From assembly GCA_023053575.1 (NCBI GenBank), contig JAKZAP010000016.1:21780030-21844029 (forward strand): a DNA stretch of 64,000 nt. Reading direction: 5' to 3'. The position numbers and the translations under genes are program-made. The notes below the pieces were generated by a model. The model ran no database searches. It was not told the origin of the DNA and was given only the letters and a program-made list of their open reading frames with translations. Shown piece by piece: positions 1-11,718 of this stretch. Origin of the DNA: Branchinecta lynchi (lineage: Eukaryota > Arthropoda > Branchiopoda > Anostraca > Branchinectidae). The stretch's first letter is position 1. The number at the start of each line of letters is the position of its first letter.

Positions 1-2343
1 TTTTGTCCTCGTTTTTTTTGTTTTTTTTTTTTTTTCCTATGACTCCGATTTCATTTTATTCCTGGTAACTGAGAAGGGTCTAACCTGTGCGGTTTTTACG
101 GAAAGTGTGGACCTTAGGCCGGATTGATGAATATGACATTACATTTTGGAAAGCTCCGTAGAACTCTTGCCTGGGGCCAATAAGGATGGTTTTTGCTTGT
201 CATCGAGCCAGAGCCTACGGTTTGCGAAGTGAAGTGGAGTTGTATAGCCTATGTCAGAGAGGACTATCTGAAGTTGTGTAGCGAACCTTTCGTTTCATCA
301 AAAGATGTTTCTGCTTTCCAGTGGAAAGCTCCGTTCTAGCACGCAAGCAGGCAGGCACCAGTTTCAAATTGAAGATGGACTAAAATCTATAAGTGTTAAA
401 TATATGCGGCAGTTACCCGGCCCCACAGCCAACATATCTTCTTTGAGTGATGAATAGAAAAATCTACAGAGACCAAAAAGTGGCTTTTTCCCACGGGTCC
501 GAAAGTGCTGCCATCTATTGTTTCTGTCCATGTCTGCGACGATTTCAGCTGAGTTTATAATTTTTTTTTTTGCACTTTGGTTTGTGGTAGAGTAACGGTA
601 TCAGATGAGCCTCTTAAACTTTAAAAGTTCTCTCATTGCTAAAGAAACTAGAGCTTATCCTTTGCTCCTTTCTAAGTCGTGACGTTAGAAAGTTGGCCTA
701 CGGCAAAAAAGTCAACTTTTGAACTAAGACAGGTAGAATTTTTTTTTCGACGGCAATCGATAGCCACTGATGAGCTGATCAAAGTATATGTCATCCATTT
801 TTTGGTACAAAAATTCCTTCATGAGATACACCAGTTTGAAAATTTCAAAGGGGTTGACAACTTCATAGTAAGGTACATTGAAACCAAAAATAGGCGATAC
901 CAGTTATGATACATATAGGGGACTTTTAAGCAACAGTCGACTGTTAGCCCATAATCATCTTCGGTAATGAGGGGTTTGCAGCTTTTGCTAGTTGGTATAC
1001 CTGTTATTTGTTTCCGGTGTATTCGATGGTAAGAACAATTTGGTTCCCAATGGCAAGATATGCAAGGGACTTGTAAGTAATAATCGGCTGTTATGCTACA
1101 ATCATCTTCTGCGATGATGGGTTTGCAGCTTTTGCTGGCTGGAGTACCCACTATTTGTTTCCGGTTATCTTAATGTATATCACGGGAGAGGGACTTGTAA
1201 GTAGGAATCGGTTCACGAGGGGCTAGGAATTTTTGCAAATGGGTGCACATTGTATTCGATTTCTATAAATCTGACGGTAAGAAAGTTTGTGTCGATGGTC
1301 TATCAATGTAACCGAGGATTAACTGTTTACACAACGGATACAAACGAAAATGTAAAGCAATGAGGTAGTTTCATAATAATTAGTAGTGTCATCTATGGTA
1401 TTTTAATCCTGAAAAGTTACGGATAGGTTTCTATTACCAACTAGATTATATAAGATATTGTTCCAAGTTTTCATCCGTCACGATGTCTACGATTGAAAAG
1501 GATAAAGTACAACTGACTGCAAAGTTAATTTAGTCCCTTCTTCCTATATTATTTTGTTGTTGTTTTTACAACGCTGAAGAATACCTTTTGATCATATGAT
1601 TAATTTTTTTAGAACATCCCGTTTAAAAAGCTTATGCAATAATCATCTTCAGCGATGAGGGGCTTGCAACTTTTGATAGCTGGTGTATCCATTATTTGTT
1701 TCCCGTGAATTTGGTGTCAATAACGGGAGACGGACTTGTAAGTAAGAATCGGTTCACGAGGGGCTAGAAATTTTTGAAAATTGGTGCACATTGTATTCGA
1801 TTTCTGTAAATATGACAGTAAGAAAGTTTGTATCGATGGTCTATCGCTATAACCTAGGATTAACTGTTTACGCAACGGGTACAAACGATACGGTAATGTA
1901 AAACAATAAGGCAATTTTGTAATAATTAATAGTGTCATCTATGGTATTTTAATCCTGAAAAGTTACGGATAGCTTTATAATATCAACTAGATTATATAAG
2001 ATATTGTTCCAAGTTTTCATCCATCACGATATCTACGATTGAAAAGGATAAAGTTCAACTTCGACGGCAATCGATAGCCGCTGATGAGCTGATCAAAGTA
2101 TATGACATCCATTTTTTGGTAAAAAAAATTCCTTTATGAGATACACCAGTTTGAAAGTTTCAAGGGGTTGACAACTTCAGTAGTAAGGTACACACTGAAA
2201 CCAAAAATAGGCGATACCAGTTGTGAGACATTTAGGGGACTTGTACGCGACAGGCGACTGTTAGCTCATAATCATCTTCGGCAATGAGGGGTTTGCAGCT
2301 CTCGCTAGTTGGCGTACCTGTCATTTGATGAACAATTTGGTTC

Positions 2344-3008
2344 TGTAACCAAGGTGTACTTTCACCAAGGGAGTTCACGACACCTTGGTTTCTATAAGTT
2401 TAATTCCGCCAGGTAACAACAGGTTCCTGGCGATGAATAACCTGAGCCATTCAAGTTTGAATTGGGGCGAAATTTAATACAATGCTGAGCAGTCTGTTTT
2501 GAGTGGGACCGGTGAACGGTCGTTGCTGGAGATGTTAAAAGTTAAGTGTTGAGTTTTATTTATTACCTGCTATCTATCGCCATTGTATTGTAAATGTAAA
2601 TACACGAATATGTTTTTCTACAATTGACCAACGAGGTAGAGTTTAGTGGGTGTTTTTATTTTGGTTTTGTTAAGCATGGTCCACACACCAAAATAAAAAC
2701 ACCCACTAAACTCTACCTCGTTGGTCAATTGTAGAAAAACATATTCGTGTATTTACATTTACAATACAATGGCGATAGATAGCAGGTAATAAATAAAACT
2801 CAACACTTAACTTTTAACATCTCCAGCAACGACCGTTCACCGGTCCCACTCAAAACAGACTGCTCAGCATTGTATTAAATTTCGCCCCAATTCAAACTTG
2901 AATGGCTCAGGTTATTCATCGCCAGGAACCTGTTGTTACCTGGCGGAATTAAACTTATAGAAACCAAGGTGTCGTGAACTCCCTTGGTGAAAGTACACCT
3001 TGGTTACA
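2344..3008. mobile_element. Perfect 665-bp foldback (palindromic) element with 4-bp target duplication
   Basis: Two arms of about 322 bp (2344-2665 and 2687-3008) are exact reverse complements as far as I can read, separated by a 21-bp loop. The ends are TGTAACCAAGG and CCTTGGTTACA. GTTC stands on both sides (2340-2343 and 3009-3012). The homologous unoccupied site in the other repeat copy (near 43010) has a single GTTC, so this is a real insertion. A reading with 2-bp TT duplication and ends CTGTAACC/GGTTACAG also fits. Each arm starts with its own small inverted repeat (AACCAAGGTG ... CACCTTGGTT). There is no ORF. Perfect arms suggest a recent insertion or ongoing gene conversion between the arms. 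Confidence 0.9.
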
Positions 3009-4245
3009 GTTCCCAAATGTAAAACATGCAAGGGACTTGTAAGTAATAATCGGCTGTTATGCTACACAAATCTTCAGCGATGAGAGGTTTTCAACTTTTG
3101 CTAGTCGGTGTACCCATTATTTTTATCCGGTGAACTTGATGTCTATCACGGGAAAGGGACTTGTCAGTAGAATCGGTGCACGAGGGGCTAGAAATTTGTG
3201 CAAATTGTTGCACATTGTATTCGATTTATCTAAATCTGACGGTAAGAAAGTTTGTATCGTTGGTCTATCGCTGTAACCTAGGATTGACTGTTAACGCAAC
3301 GGGTACAAACGATACTGTAATGTAAAACAAGGTAGTTTCGTAATAATTAATAGTGTCATCTATGGTATTTTAATCCTAAGAAGTTACGGATAGCTTTATA
3401 ATACCAACTAGATTATATAGGATATTATTCCAAGTTTTCATCCGTCACGATGTCTACGATTGAAAAGGATAAAGTTCAACTGACTGCAAAGTAAATTTAG
3501 TCCCTTTTTCCGATATGCTTTTGTTGTGGTTATGGCAATCGATAGCCCTTGAAGAGCTGATCAAAATATATGCCATCCATTCTTTTGAACAAAAATCCTT
3601 CTTGAGATAAACCAGTTTGAAAGTTTCAAGGGGTTGACAACTTCAGGAGTAAGGTACACACTGAAACCAAAAATAGGCGATACCAGTTGCGAGACATGTA
3701 AAGGACTTGTAAGCAACAGTCGACTGTAAGCAACAGTCGACTGTTAGCTCATAATCATCTTCGGCAGCGAGGAGTTTGCAGCTTTTGCTAGCTGGTATAC
3801 CTGTTATTTGTCTCAGGTGTATTCGATGGTAAGAACAATTTTGTTCCCAATTGTAAGACATGCATGGGACTTGTAAGTAAGATCGGTTCACGAGGGGCTA
3901 GAAATTTTTGAAAATTGGTGCACATTGTATTCGATTTCTGTAAATATGACAGTAAGAAAGTTTGTATCGATGGTCTATCGCTATAACCTAGGATTAACTG
4001 TTTACGCAACGGGTACAAACGATACGGTAATGTAAACCAAGAAGGTAGTTTTGTAATAATTAATAGTGTCATCTATGGTATTTTAATCCTGAAACGTTAC
4101 GGATAGCCTTCTTCCGATATTGTTTTGTTGTTGTCGCTAAACAACAGCTTTTGATTATGTGATTATTCTTTTTAGAACATACCGTTTTAAAAGCTTCGAT
4201 AAGTTGACAATTTCAGCATTTAACCGACAGCGTAGAAACAAAACC

Positions 4246-4323
4246 AAAGTGTTGCTCTCGCAACACTTTAGCCGGCGAAGCCGGACAAAGGTTGCCGCAA
4301 CACTTCACGTTGCCCGGGCAACG
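4246..4323. repeat. Cluster of four hairpins at the inner end of repeat copy 1
   Basis: Four consecutive stem-loops can be read. AAAGTGTTGC/GCAACACTTT closes a TCTC loop at 4246-4269. CCGGC/GCCGG closes a GAA loop near 4272. GTTGC/GCAAC follows near 4291. CGTTGCCCGGGCAACG, a perfect palindrome, is at 4308-4323. The same series occurs, inverted, at 41603-41682, and the first hairpin recurs at the other end of copy 2 (about 44032-44049). Terminal hairpins at both ends suggest a role in transposition or replication of this family; this is inference. Confidence 0.8.
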
Positions 4324-4619
4324 TAGGTCTAGTTTGACTCGAAATTGTATATCGTTCAATCCGCATCGTTCTTCTGGTTTTTAGTTATATGTCGTTGTAA
4401 GTTTTCTTGGTTCCGCATCGTTTTTCTGTTGGTATTGTGTTAGATCTTATAATTTAGTTTTGTTTTTTTGCTGAGGACGGTTTGCCGGAAGTGTAACTGA
4501 AATATCCAAATTTTATTTTTATCCCTTGCACATCATCTTAGAGAGATAACTAGCTGATCAAGAAAAAAAAACGAAAATCATGGTTTTCTATGTCTTTCGT
4601 AATGAATGGTCAGCTTGGC

Positions 4620-4702
4620 TTCAAACCTTATATTAGTATTAATGGTAAATTGTTTGTTTAATTTATATGTTTTTGATAATAAAAAAAAAAAAAAAAAAAA
4701 AT
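4620..4702 (+). mobile_element. LINE 3'-end fragment with poly-A
   Basis: The segment ATTAATGGTAAATTGTTTG followed by TTAATTTATATGTTTTTG and a 20-plus A tract matches the 3' untranslated end downstream of the LINE ORF at 30417-30884 (see 30957-31010). It is therefore a severely 5'-truncated copy of that LINE. The ORFs reading back across the A tract are not genes. Confidence 0.65.
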
Positions 4703-5284
4703 ATTGCTTAAAGAATGAGCTAAAGCAACAAGCAAAAAATCGTCCGGGTCCATCCAAAGCTGGACTTCCCAAACGGTAGAATTTGAAACCAGAAAGCGAA
4801 TATTAAAGTCTGTATCAAAACCTAGATCCATTAGCCCAAATCTAATATTCAGCCTTTGCTTGACACGTACCTGCTCTTGAGTCACCATCAGTGTCAGCCA
4901 AGATGTCCGCCATGAACGTGTTAGGCCTACATAGCAACTAATTTCGAGCAAGAACAGAGATAAAAAATTGAAAGGGCATTCAGAAAATGTTCGCGAGGAT
5001 GAAGGTATGCAGTGCTGATATTTGAAAAATACAGATATTACAAGGCTAAATATTCAATGGGGGCTTATTATGTTCATGTTTTGTGTATGTTAGGAATTCG
5101 AATTGTGGTGTGATGTATTTTGTTTCCCTCTTTAGATAAGATTTCACAGCAGTTGCGATGTATTTCGTAAGGACACTAATAAGACAGGTTCAAAGTTTTT
5201 GATTGATAGTTGAGTCGTATTGTATGTTTCTTATGTTATTTTCTTGTTGTCTTTTGTTCTTTTTTTTCTATTTATCTCTACTCC
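4703..5284. other. Unassigned stretch
   Basis: No gene, RNA or repeat recognised. Confidence 0.5.
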
Positions 5285-5365
5285 ACACTCTTTTGTTGCA
5301 AAACACTTTGTGGGTTATAAATGTACTTACTTTCTTTCTTACTTACTTACTTACTTACTTACTTA
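5285..5365 (+). mobile_element. LINE/SINE tail with (TTAC)n
   Basis: A short 3' end 'GGGTTATAAAT' runs into TTAC repeats (5328-5365). The same type of tail follows LINE C-terminal fragments at 63040-63077 and, inverted, at 51944-51970, so this is the tail of that LINE family or a dependent SINE. Confidence 0.55.
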
Positions 5366-5677
5366 GGGTTGTTGGGGGAGGGCGAACAATAACTGAGGGA
5401 TTAAAAATGTAGGCGTGAATGGAATCTGTTATTAAACCTATCGAAACTGTCGATTTAGGGAGAGATAAGGACATGACGAGTGATAAAAGGGAATCCCAAC
5501 GTATTTTTTTTAAAGACGGCAAAATCAAGTGACCAGCTCAACCAATTTTCGTCACCCTCCGACGATTTTTCAAGCCTTAAGGCCTCAAGATTCCATCAAT
5601 AAGTATCTCATTGTATATTACCTCATATCAAACATAAGGAAAACAAACAGTCCTCAAGCAGGTAACTCATAACTTTA

Positions 5678-6045
5678 ATGTAGCGTTTACACGGACAAGA
5701 AATCCCGTCAAGTAGAAAGGAATTCCGGTCGACCTGCAAGAATTTCTTTCGTGAAGGTGATTAGAAAAAAAGTCTAGCTGGACGAAAATTCCTTTCCTGA
5801 CGAAAGGAATTCCGGTCTATTTGAAAGGAATTTCGTCGGTGGCGCTGGTAAAAAGACTTTGAGAGCTGCGGTCATCAGTAGTGATGTCATAAATGCTATC
5901 AAAGTATTTTTGTGTTGTCTAGTGAATTCATTTTTGTCAGATTTTCTGGTTTGAAGAATTATTGTTTTCCCTCTACGTGTAAACATAGTCTTGTCACCAA
6001 GACCGGATTCTGTTCAAGTTTTCCTGTACTTGTAAACGCTGCATA
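5678..6045. mobile_element. Candidate MITE with imperfect terminal inverted repeats
   Basis: The left end ATGTAGCGTTTACA and the right end TGTAAACGCTGCAT are inverted with one mismatch, and similarity continues inward (CGGACAAGAAA versus TTTCCTGTACT). Between them are short copies of AAGGAATTCCGGTC (near 5717 and 5803). A target duplication is not clear. It lacks coding capacity and the superfamily is not assigned. Confidence 0.5.
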
Positions 6046-6748
6046 CAAGTCTAGCAGTAAACTTTCAGTCGGGACCCGGACCCCAATTTTCTATAAGGAT
6101 AAGAGAGTAGGCTATATACCATGGTCCTTTGGGCATCTTCGTGTGTTATAAAAATAATGGCAATGTTAAATGAACGAGAAGCCTCCCCCCCCCAAATCCC
6201 ACCCCAAACGATAGAATGTTCGGAACTACATACCATATTGCATATTGCAACAAATCTCCGAAGGCAATCCCGAAGTGTCATCTAATATCTCCCAGTGTTC
6301 GCACCCTGACACCCTCATTACTACTTCATTACATGCGGTTTACACAAAAGCTGTCTGTATTTCCCATGTCACTTTGTGTTCCATCACACATTTTTCATAC
6401 ACCATTAAATCGAATCATAACCACCCACTATAGCCTATTAGGAACAGTCGGTTAGTTTGCTTAGAAGTCCATATCTTATCAGACGCGTCCTGGGACAAGG
6501 GGGTGGGGTGAGAAAACGATTCACAGGATCGGTTTGAAGATAACAAAGCATCCAGCTAATCAGAATGAATATGAAATTGAACTCGTTATACATACTGGCC
6601 AAAGAATTAGAATATGGTGGAAGAAACAGCGCCGAGTGCTGTATTTCCGTGAGCAATAATAATAATGTTTCTTGCGTACACACTCTTATATTGTTGTAGT
6701 GCCGCCAGTGGTTTGGATTCCCCCAATATAGCCCCTCTCATTGATTTA
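6046..6748. other. Unassigned stretch
   Basis: Several short overlapping ORFs on both strands have no recognisable family and no codon pattern suggesting selection. I see no repeats apart from a C-run near 6184. Confidence 0.4.
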
Positions 6749-6756
6749 GTTCAGAA

Positions 6757-6907
6757 CAAGGCCGTATCCAGGGGGGTAGGGGGTTGACCCCCCCCCCCCC
6801 GAAACACACAAAAAATAACGATTTTCTAGGCTTTTCCCTCTGATCTATGTGTTTTTTACCCCCCCCCCCCCCCCCCCCCCCGAAATAAATTTCTGGACAC
6901 GGGCCTG
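6757..6907 (+). mobile_element. hAT-type MITE, family 1 (poly-C/G core), copy 1
   Basis: Ends are CAAGGCCGTATCCAGG and its near inverse CTGGACACGGGCCTG. The 8-bp duplication GTTCAGAA flanks both sides (6749-6756 and 6908-6915). CA...TG ends with an 8-bp target duplication are the hAT hallmark. The interior holds two long C runs around 'CTTTTCCCTCTGATCTATG'. It is 151 bp with no coding capacity. Related copies are at 15232-15403, 16740-16905 and 44142-44320. Confidence 0.85.
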
Positions 6908-6915
6908 GTTCAGAA

Positions 6916-7868
6916 CATAGTCATAAATCGGAATATAGCCAAATAGCATGATTATATCGTCAACTGAACTAAAATAATCGTGATCGTCAATTAAATAAAA
7001 TTTTATCATTCCATAAAATCAAAACACAACACTAACGTCATTATCATTACAATTACGGTAATGTAGTGCTATGGATTTCAACAGATTTTGGGACAAAATT
7101 TTCCGAAAATCACCCAGTTGGCAACACTCCTTTGATTTTGACTAGGACTTTTTCAGTGTTTGGGATCCTGAAGCTTGTACCTTAAGATTTAGGGGTAAGG
7201 GAGGGGCTTCAAAATGTAAGGAAAATTTATCCGATCAAACGGTTTTTGCCTTCTATCCCAAACTAACGGGTTAGTTTTTGCCTTCCATGTCCAACTCGAC
7301 CTGAATCCGGTCAGAGCCTGAAATTTACAAGTGAACACTTTTACCTGATGGATCTGAATTAGGGCGTCGGTCATCAGGTATAGCATGCTAAATCTAGATA
7401 TGCCATCAGTTTTGGGGTCGAATAGATAATTCGGAATACGGTAAAAAGAAGAAGGAACGGAAAATTGACGTGGGAGTAAAAGAACATGTCGTATTTAGAT
7501 CTGTTCTTGCTTTCCGAGTTGGGCGGACAGTTGGTTCTCGAAAAGCGCGTGGAGTGCGTTACAACTTCCGCCTGATAGTAAATTCCCTGCATTTTTATCG
7601 AAATGAACCATTTATTAGAATTTCGTGTTTTGTTTATATACAATGTACGTACTACAAAACATGCAACCCCTCAACACGCTCTGCCAGGGAAGATTTCTCT
7701 GGAGGATTGCAGCTCTGTATTTTATGCTCCACCGTCCAACGATTGACTGACCTGAATTTCTTTAGTCTACCTTTAAGATTAAATAGTTCTAATTTAACTT
7801 CTAAGAAGTAATGCCAAAAATAAGATACTTATTCCACAGCCAAAGCTGACTGCGAATAATTTTTAACG
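6916..7868. other. Unassigned stretch
   Basis: The small ORFs here (for example 7374-7643 minus and 7470-7811 plus) overlap each other on opposite strands and match nothing I know. No repeat homology noticed. Confidence 0.4.
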
Positions 7869-8125
7869 GTGCAGAACGGATACCGGTACATCAGCTATAT
7901 TTTATTAGAGCTATATCTCGACCGTTCTTGGCAAGGGTCCTCTTCAGGCTCAAGCCGCTCAAGCTGGAAAATGAACGTGCGAAAAAAAATTAAAGAATAT
8001 TTAAAGAAGAATCTTTAATTGTTTTTCCACAAGTTGATTTTCAAGCTTGAGCCTGAAGAGGATCTTTGCCAAGAAGGGCCGAAATATAACTCTAATAAAA
8101 TGTAGCTGATGTACCCGTTTTGCAC
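7869..8125. mobile_element. Inverted pair of hammerhead-type repeat units
   Basis: Left arm 7869-7955 and right arm about 8043-8125 are inverted copies of one unit, with a spacer of roughly 90 bp. Each arm contains the 'CCTGAAGAGGA...GCCAAGAA' module followed by GAAATATA or its mutated form, then 'AATAAAAT...TAGCTGATGTA'. On the minus strand of the left arm the core reads GAGA instead of GAAA, and the right arm has a mismatched first stem I pair, so both look inactive. Inverted unit pairs are common in Penelope-like element insertions; that assignment is inference. Confidence 0.7.
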
Positions 8126-8199
8126 AGTCAAATAGGATAGGCTACTTAAAGTTGCTAAAGGCTTCATTTTATATCTTACAATTTTTTTTTTTTCAGTAA

Positions 8200-8243
8200 C
8201 AGCCTGAAGAGAAGCCTTGTCAAGAAGGGACGAAATATCGCTT
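8200..8243 (+). repeat. Degenerate hammerhead-like motif
   Basis: A CTGAAGA core (8204-8210), a decayed stem II with AAGGG side, GAAA (8232-8235) and TATC|GCTT are all present, but stem I pairs over only three bases and stem II has mismatches. It is a relative of the better copies at 38068, 55871 and 32003. Confidence 0.5.
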
Positions 8244-9156
8244 AAAAGTACCCTAGATGACTTCTCTGGTTTTCTTCATTTTTTATATATTTGTTTTTGT
8301 TAGGTTTCGAGATCGGTTTTGTGATATACATCAAATTAGCTAACAGGGACCCAGCACGCCCCATTTAAATGGAAATGTGCACTTCCCAACGCCTTCGTTC
8401 TCTTTGCCACTTTAACCCCCCCCCCCCATCGGTTTACTTCTTATCAGTCCAAATGACTTCTGAACGCATTCGGAAGGAGAACTCAATTACCAGGCGCTAT
8501 CCCCCCACAAATTCAATCTCGGCTTCCCATTGTACGAGCGTCGGAGATATCTCAAACGCTTTAATGAGATTGTTGGTGCAACAGATTCGATACGGGTGCC
8601 ATCCCGCGACTGGCCATTAGTGCCGGAGAAAACCGGATTAATATCCATAGCTTCAGGCATAGCGCCGCGCCGCGGGGGATGCCGGCGACCGCTGACGTCA
8701 GAACAATGGGCTGCGGTGTACGTCTTTGCATGGGAGATTATGGGAAATGTCACTGCTCGACTAAAGTATGTTTGATGGGTTGCGAAGGGGCGCGGGCTTC
8801 CTGATTTCTAAGGAGGTCGGAAATGAGGGTGAAATTGGCTTAAAATTTTTGTTAGCCGACAACCTCGCATGCTTCAATCGGTGGGAAAAAATACCAGCTC
8901 AAATTTATTCATTTCACTGACAATCATCAAGGGTCCACGAGATACCGTATTGCCCGTTGTTAAGCCCAAGGGCCTTCCACTAGCATGACGAAGGCTAGCA
9001 GCTTCGGCCAGATATGAAACTGGCTAGATCTGATTGAACAAAACATATCTTACAATGCATGAGTAGTTATTCTATTTGACCACGGAAAATTCAAGTTCAG
9101 CGCCATTCAAGCAGTGGACTAAAGTGACTTTCCATAAAGGGGAAGACCCCTGGAAT
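8244..9156. other. Unassigned stretch with a small GC-rich island
   Basis: About 8630-8700 is locally GC-rich (GCGCCGCGCCGCGGGGG). The ORFs on both strands there are mutual shadows. No promoter or gene can be supported. Confidence 0.35.
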
Positions 9157-9164
9157 CCTGGAAT

Positions 9165-11710
9165 CAGAGGCGTTACTAGCCAAAATGTTGGGGGGGGGGG
9201 CAAGTCCGACCGTTTTTTGCAGGAAACGCGACTGTTCTTAAGAACAAGACCTACGAGCTCATATGGCACTTGTTAAGAGTAGGTGGTACTAGAAAGTAGA
9301 AGAGAACTTCACAAAACAACCCGCCATCCAAAAATGCAGTTCGGACCTAGAATTAGGATATCTAGTTTCACTCAAGTCTGAAAATTTCCGACATCGCCTC
9401 CAAGCCATCGCCAACCTTCCAAGTTTCAACCCAAGAAATCCACTCGCTATGTCCCTAGTGCGCAAGATTTTTGGTTTTCCCTTCCAACCCGCATACACCG
9501 CGACCGAATCTGGTCCGGGCTCCTAACTGGATCATCTGAAGCATTTTCTCTTACCACCTATCGTTCACTCGAATCTGAGCATTTTCTGGGGAACTTCCGG
9601 TTAATCCCCCCCCCACCGTGGTCGGATCCTGTTCGAACCTTAAAATATGTCATCTAAGGCATATGATCTCTCTACCTTTCAAGTTTCATTCCAATCACCC
9701 CACTTGTTTGACCCTTATGCGAGACATACAATTTCTGGGACTCCCCTTCCAGCTCCGCCCACTGTGGCTGAATACGACTTGGAAATATAAATGTCACATA
9801 TCTGACTTACCCTGTTCACGTCCATCAAGCTTGACTGGAATCGAAGCAGAGCCTATCTGCAAATATCCGAGTCCTGCGCCCCCTACCTTGGCCGGATCCT
9901 GTCCGGACGCCGAATAACAAATCAAAGTCGCATAAGCTCGGCAGTGTCCAATTTGCATGCTATTTTGTCTATCCATTTGGTTTTTGTGCATGTCAAATCT
10001 TTTCGCAACCCCCTATTTTCAAGTCAGTCTGTTCGGGTCCCTGAGATGTCTTCCAAGTATTATCTTCTTAGAACATCAGGAACTTCCGAACTTGCAGGAT
10101 CGCCAGGATTAAGTCTCAACCCCCTAAACTCCCCCACACTGTCCGAATTTGGTCCGGTTATGTCAACAATGTATCTCCCCACCAAGTTTCATCCCGATCC
10201 CTTCACTCTAAGCGTTTCCCAAGATTTCCGGTCCCGCCCCCCCCCCCCTATGGCTCCTGCTAAAGTCACCGGATCCGATCCAGATTTGAACTTCATCGTC
10301 ATAACTCATCAGGAAGTGCCGAACTCGCACGATCACTGGAAATCAGGAGCATCCTCACTCCTCCATAGTGCCGAATTCCGTACTATTATATGACGTATCT
10401 AGAACTTGTGCTTGTTCTTCCCACCAAGTTTCATCCCGGTCCCTCAACTCTAATCGTTTCTCATTTCCGTTTCCCTCCTCCAACTCCTCACAGTGTCACC
10501 AGATCCGGTCCGGATTTACAATGGGACATCTGAGGCACGATGTCTTTCTAAATATTAAATTTAATTTAAATCCGATTACCCCAAAAATAGCTGAGCTTGC
10601 CACTAGTTTCCGGATTCCCCATCCCTAGACTCCTCCACAATGGTCGGATCGGGGAAACGAAATTCTCAAGTCAATCTTTTCGGGTACCTGACAAGCCTGC
10701 AAAGCTTCATCGTCCTAGCACATCAGGAAGTACCGAACTTGTTGGATCAATAGAACCTCGGACCCCCCCCCCCCTCCAAACTCTCCCACAGTGACCAGAT
10801 TCGTTCCAGTTATGTCATTCACGTATGTAGGAGTTGTGCTTGTTCTTCCCACCAAGTTTCATCCCGAACCCTCCGCTATAACCGTTTCCCAAGATTTCAG
10901 GTTCCCCCCTCCGACTCCCCCCAATATCACCGGATCCGGTCCGGACTTAAAATGGGGCGTCTGAGACACGAGGTCTTTCCATATACCAAGTTTCATTAGG
11001 ATCCGACCACCCGTTCGAAAGTTAAAAATACTTGATTTTTCCTAAGTTTTCCTGATTCCCCCTCCTTCTGCTCCCCCCCCCCCCCAGATGATCGGATCGG
11101 TGAAGTGACTATTTCTAATTTAATCTGGTCCGGTCCCTGATATGCATGCCAACTTCCTCGTCCTAGCTTATCTGGAAGTGCCCGAACTAGCAAAACCGGG
11201 ACAGACAGACCGACCGACCGAACGACAGACCGACATCAGACAGAAATTGTGATCGCTATATGGCACTAGGCCGAAGCGCAAGTGCCATAAAAACCGACTG
11301 TTTTCACGAAAAATCGACTGATTTTCATAGAAGCCGATTTATTTTCAGTAAAATGATCGGGGAAGTGACCATTTCTAATTTAATCTGATCCGGTCCCTGA
11401 TATGCATGCCAACTTTCATCGTCCTAGCTTATCTGGAAGTGCCCGAACTAGCAAAACCGGGACAGACAGACCGACCGACCAAACGACAGACCGACATCGG
11501 ACAGAAATTGTGATCGCTATAGAAACCGACTGTTTTCAGGAAAAATCCACTGATTTTCATGGAAGCCGAAAAAAATTTTTTTTTTACGAAAAATCGACTG
11601 TTTTACGAAAATCGTGGTGCTTCGCGTCAACTCGGCTATTTTTACCTATTGGCTGACAACTCTGGAGGGGGGCGTCCCCTCCGATCCAACCCACATACGT
11701 GACGCCCCTG
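9165..11710 (+). mobile_element. Long non-autonomous hAT-like element packed with degenerate tandem arrays
   Basis: The left end CAGAGGCGTTACTAGCC and right end GTGACGCCCCTG are inverted. CCTGGAAT flanks both sides (9157-9164 and 11711-11718), an exact 8-bp duplication, so this is one 2.55-kb insertion of hAT type. The ends match the 330-340 bp MITEs at 39971-40299 and 61047-61389. Instead of a transposase the interior has repeats of roughly 130-290 bp built from 'CACCAAGTTTCATCCCGA', 'ACCGGATCCGGTCCGGA' and 'CATCTGAG', and a CGACTGTTTTC-type array near the right end. The open frames in it arise from the repeats and C runs and are not genes. Confidence 0.85.
11092..11522 (+). repeat. Tandem duplication within the hAT-like element
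   Basis: A unit beginning GATCGGTGAAGTGAC at 11092 recurs at about 11346 (GATCGGGGAAGTGAC), an offset near 255 bp. Both copies continue through 'GATATGCATGCCAACTT', 'AAAACCGGGACAGACAGACC' and 'GAAATTGTGATCGCTATA', with only scattered substitutions, so the duplication is younger than the rest of the array. Confidence 0.8.
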
Positions 11711-11718
11711 CCTGGAAT

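Larger units (their letters stand above)
1..4335 (-). mobile_element. Hairpin-ended, tandem-unit-rich repeat, copy 1 (runs off the left edge)
   Basis: This region is homologous, in inverted orientation, to 41593-44057. The window start (TTTTGTCCTCG plus a T-run) matches the reverse complement of the other copy's end near 44030. The inner end at about 4335 (TAGGTCTAGTTT) matches the start of the other copy. Inside, modules recur: a 'CGACTGTTAGC...GGTTTGCAGC' module near 940, 2250 and 3735, and a module with 'CTAGAAATTTTTG...GATGGTCTATCG' near 1215, 1750, 3180 and 3890. Copy 1 is about 1.2 kb longer than copy 2 even without the foldback insertion, so it has gained units. No transposase ORF is visible; the small ORFs come from the repeats. 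The class is unknown; a non-autonomous DNA element is the best guess. Confidence 0.8.

Noticed and set aside
8630..8710. GC-rich island as promoter or exon
   Set aside because: Too short, with no TATA/Inr context or coding signal; ORFs on both strands overlap.
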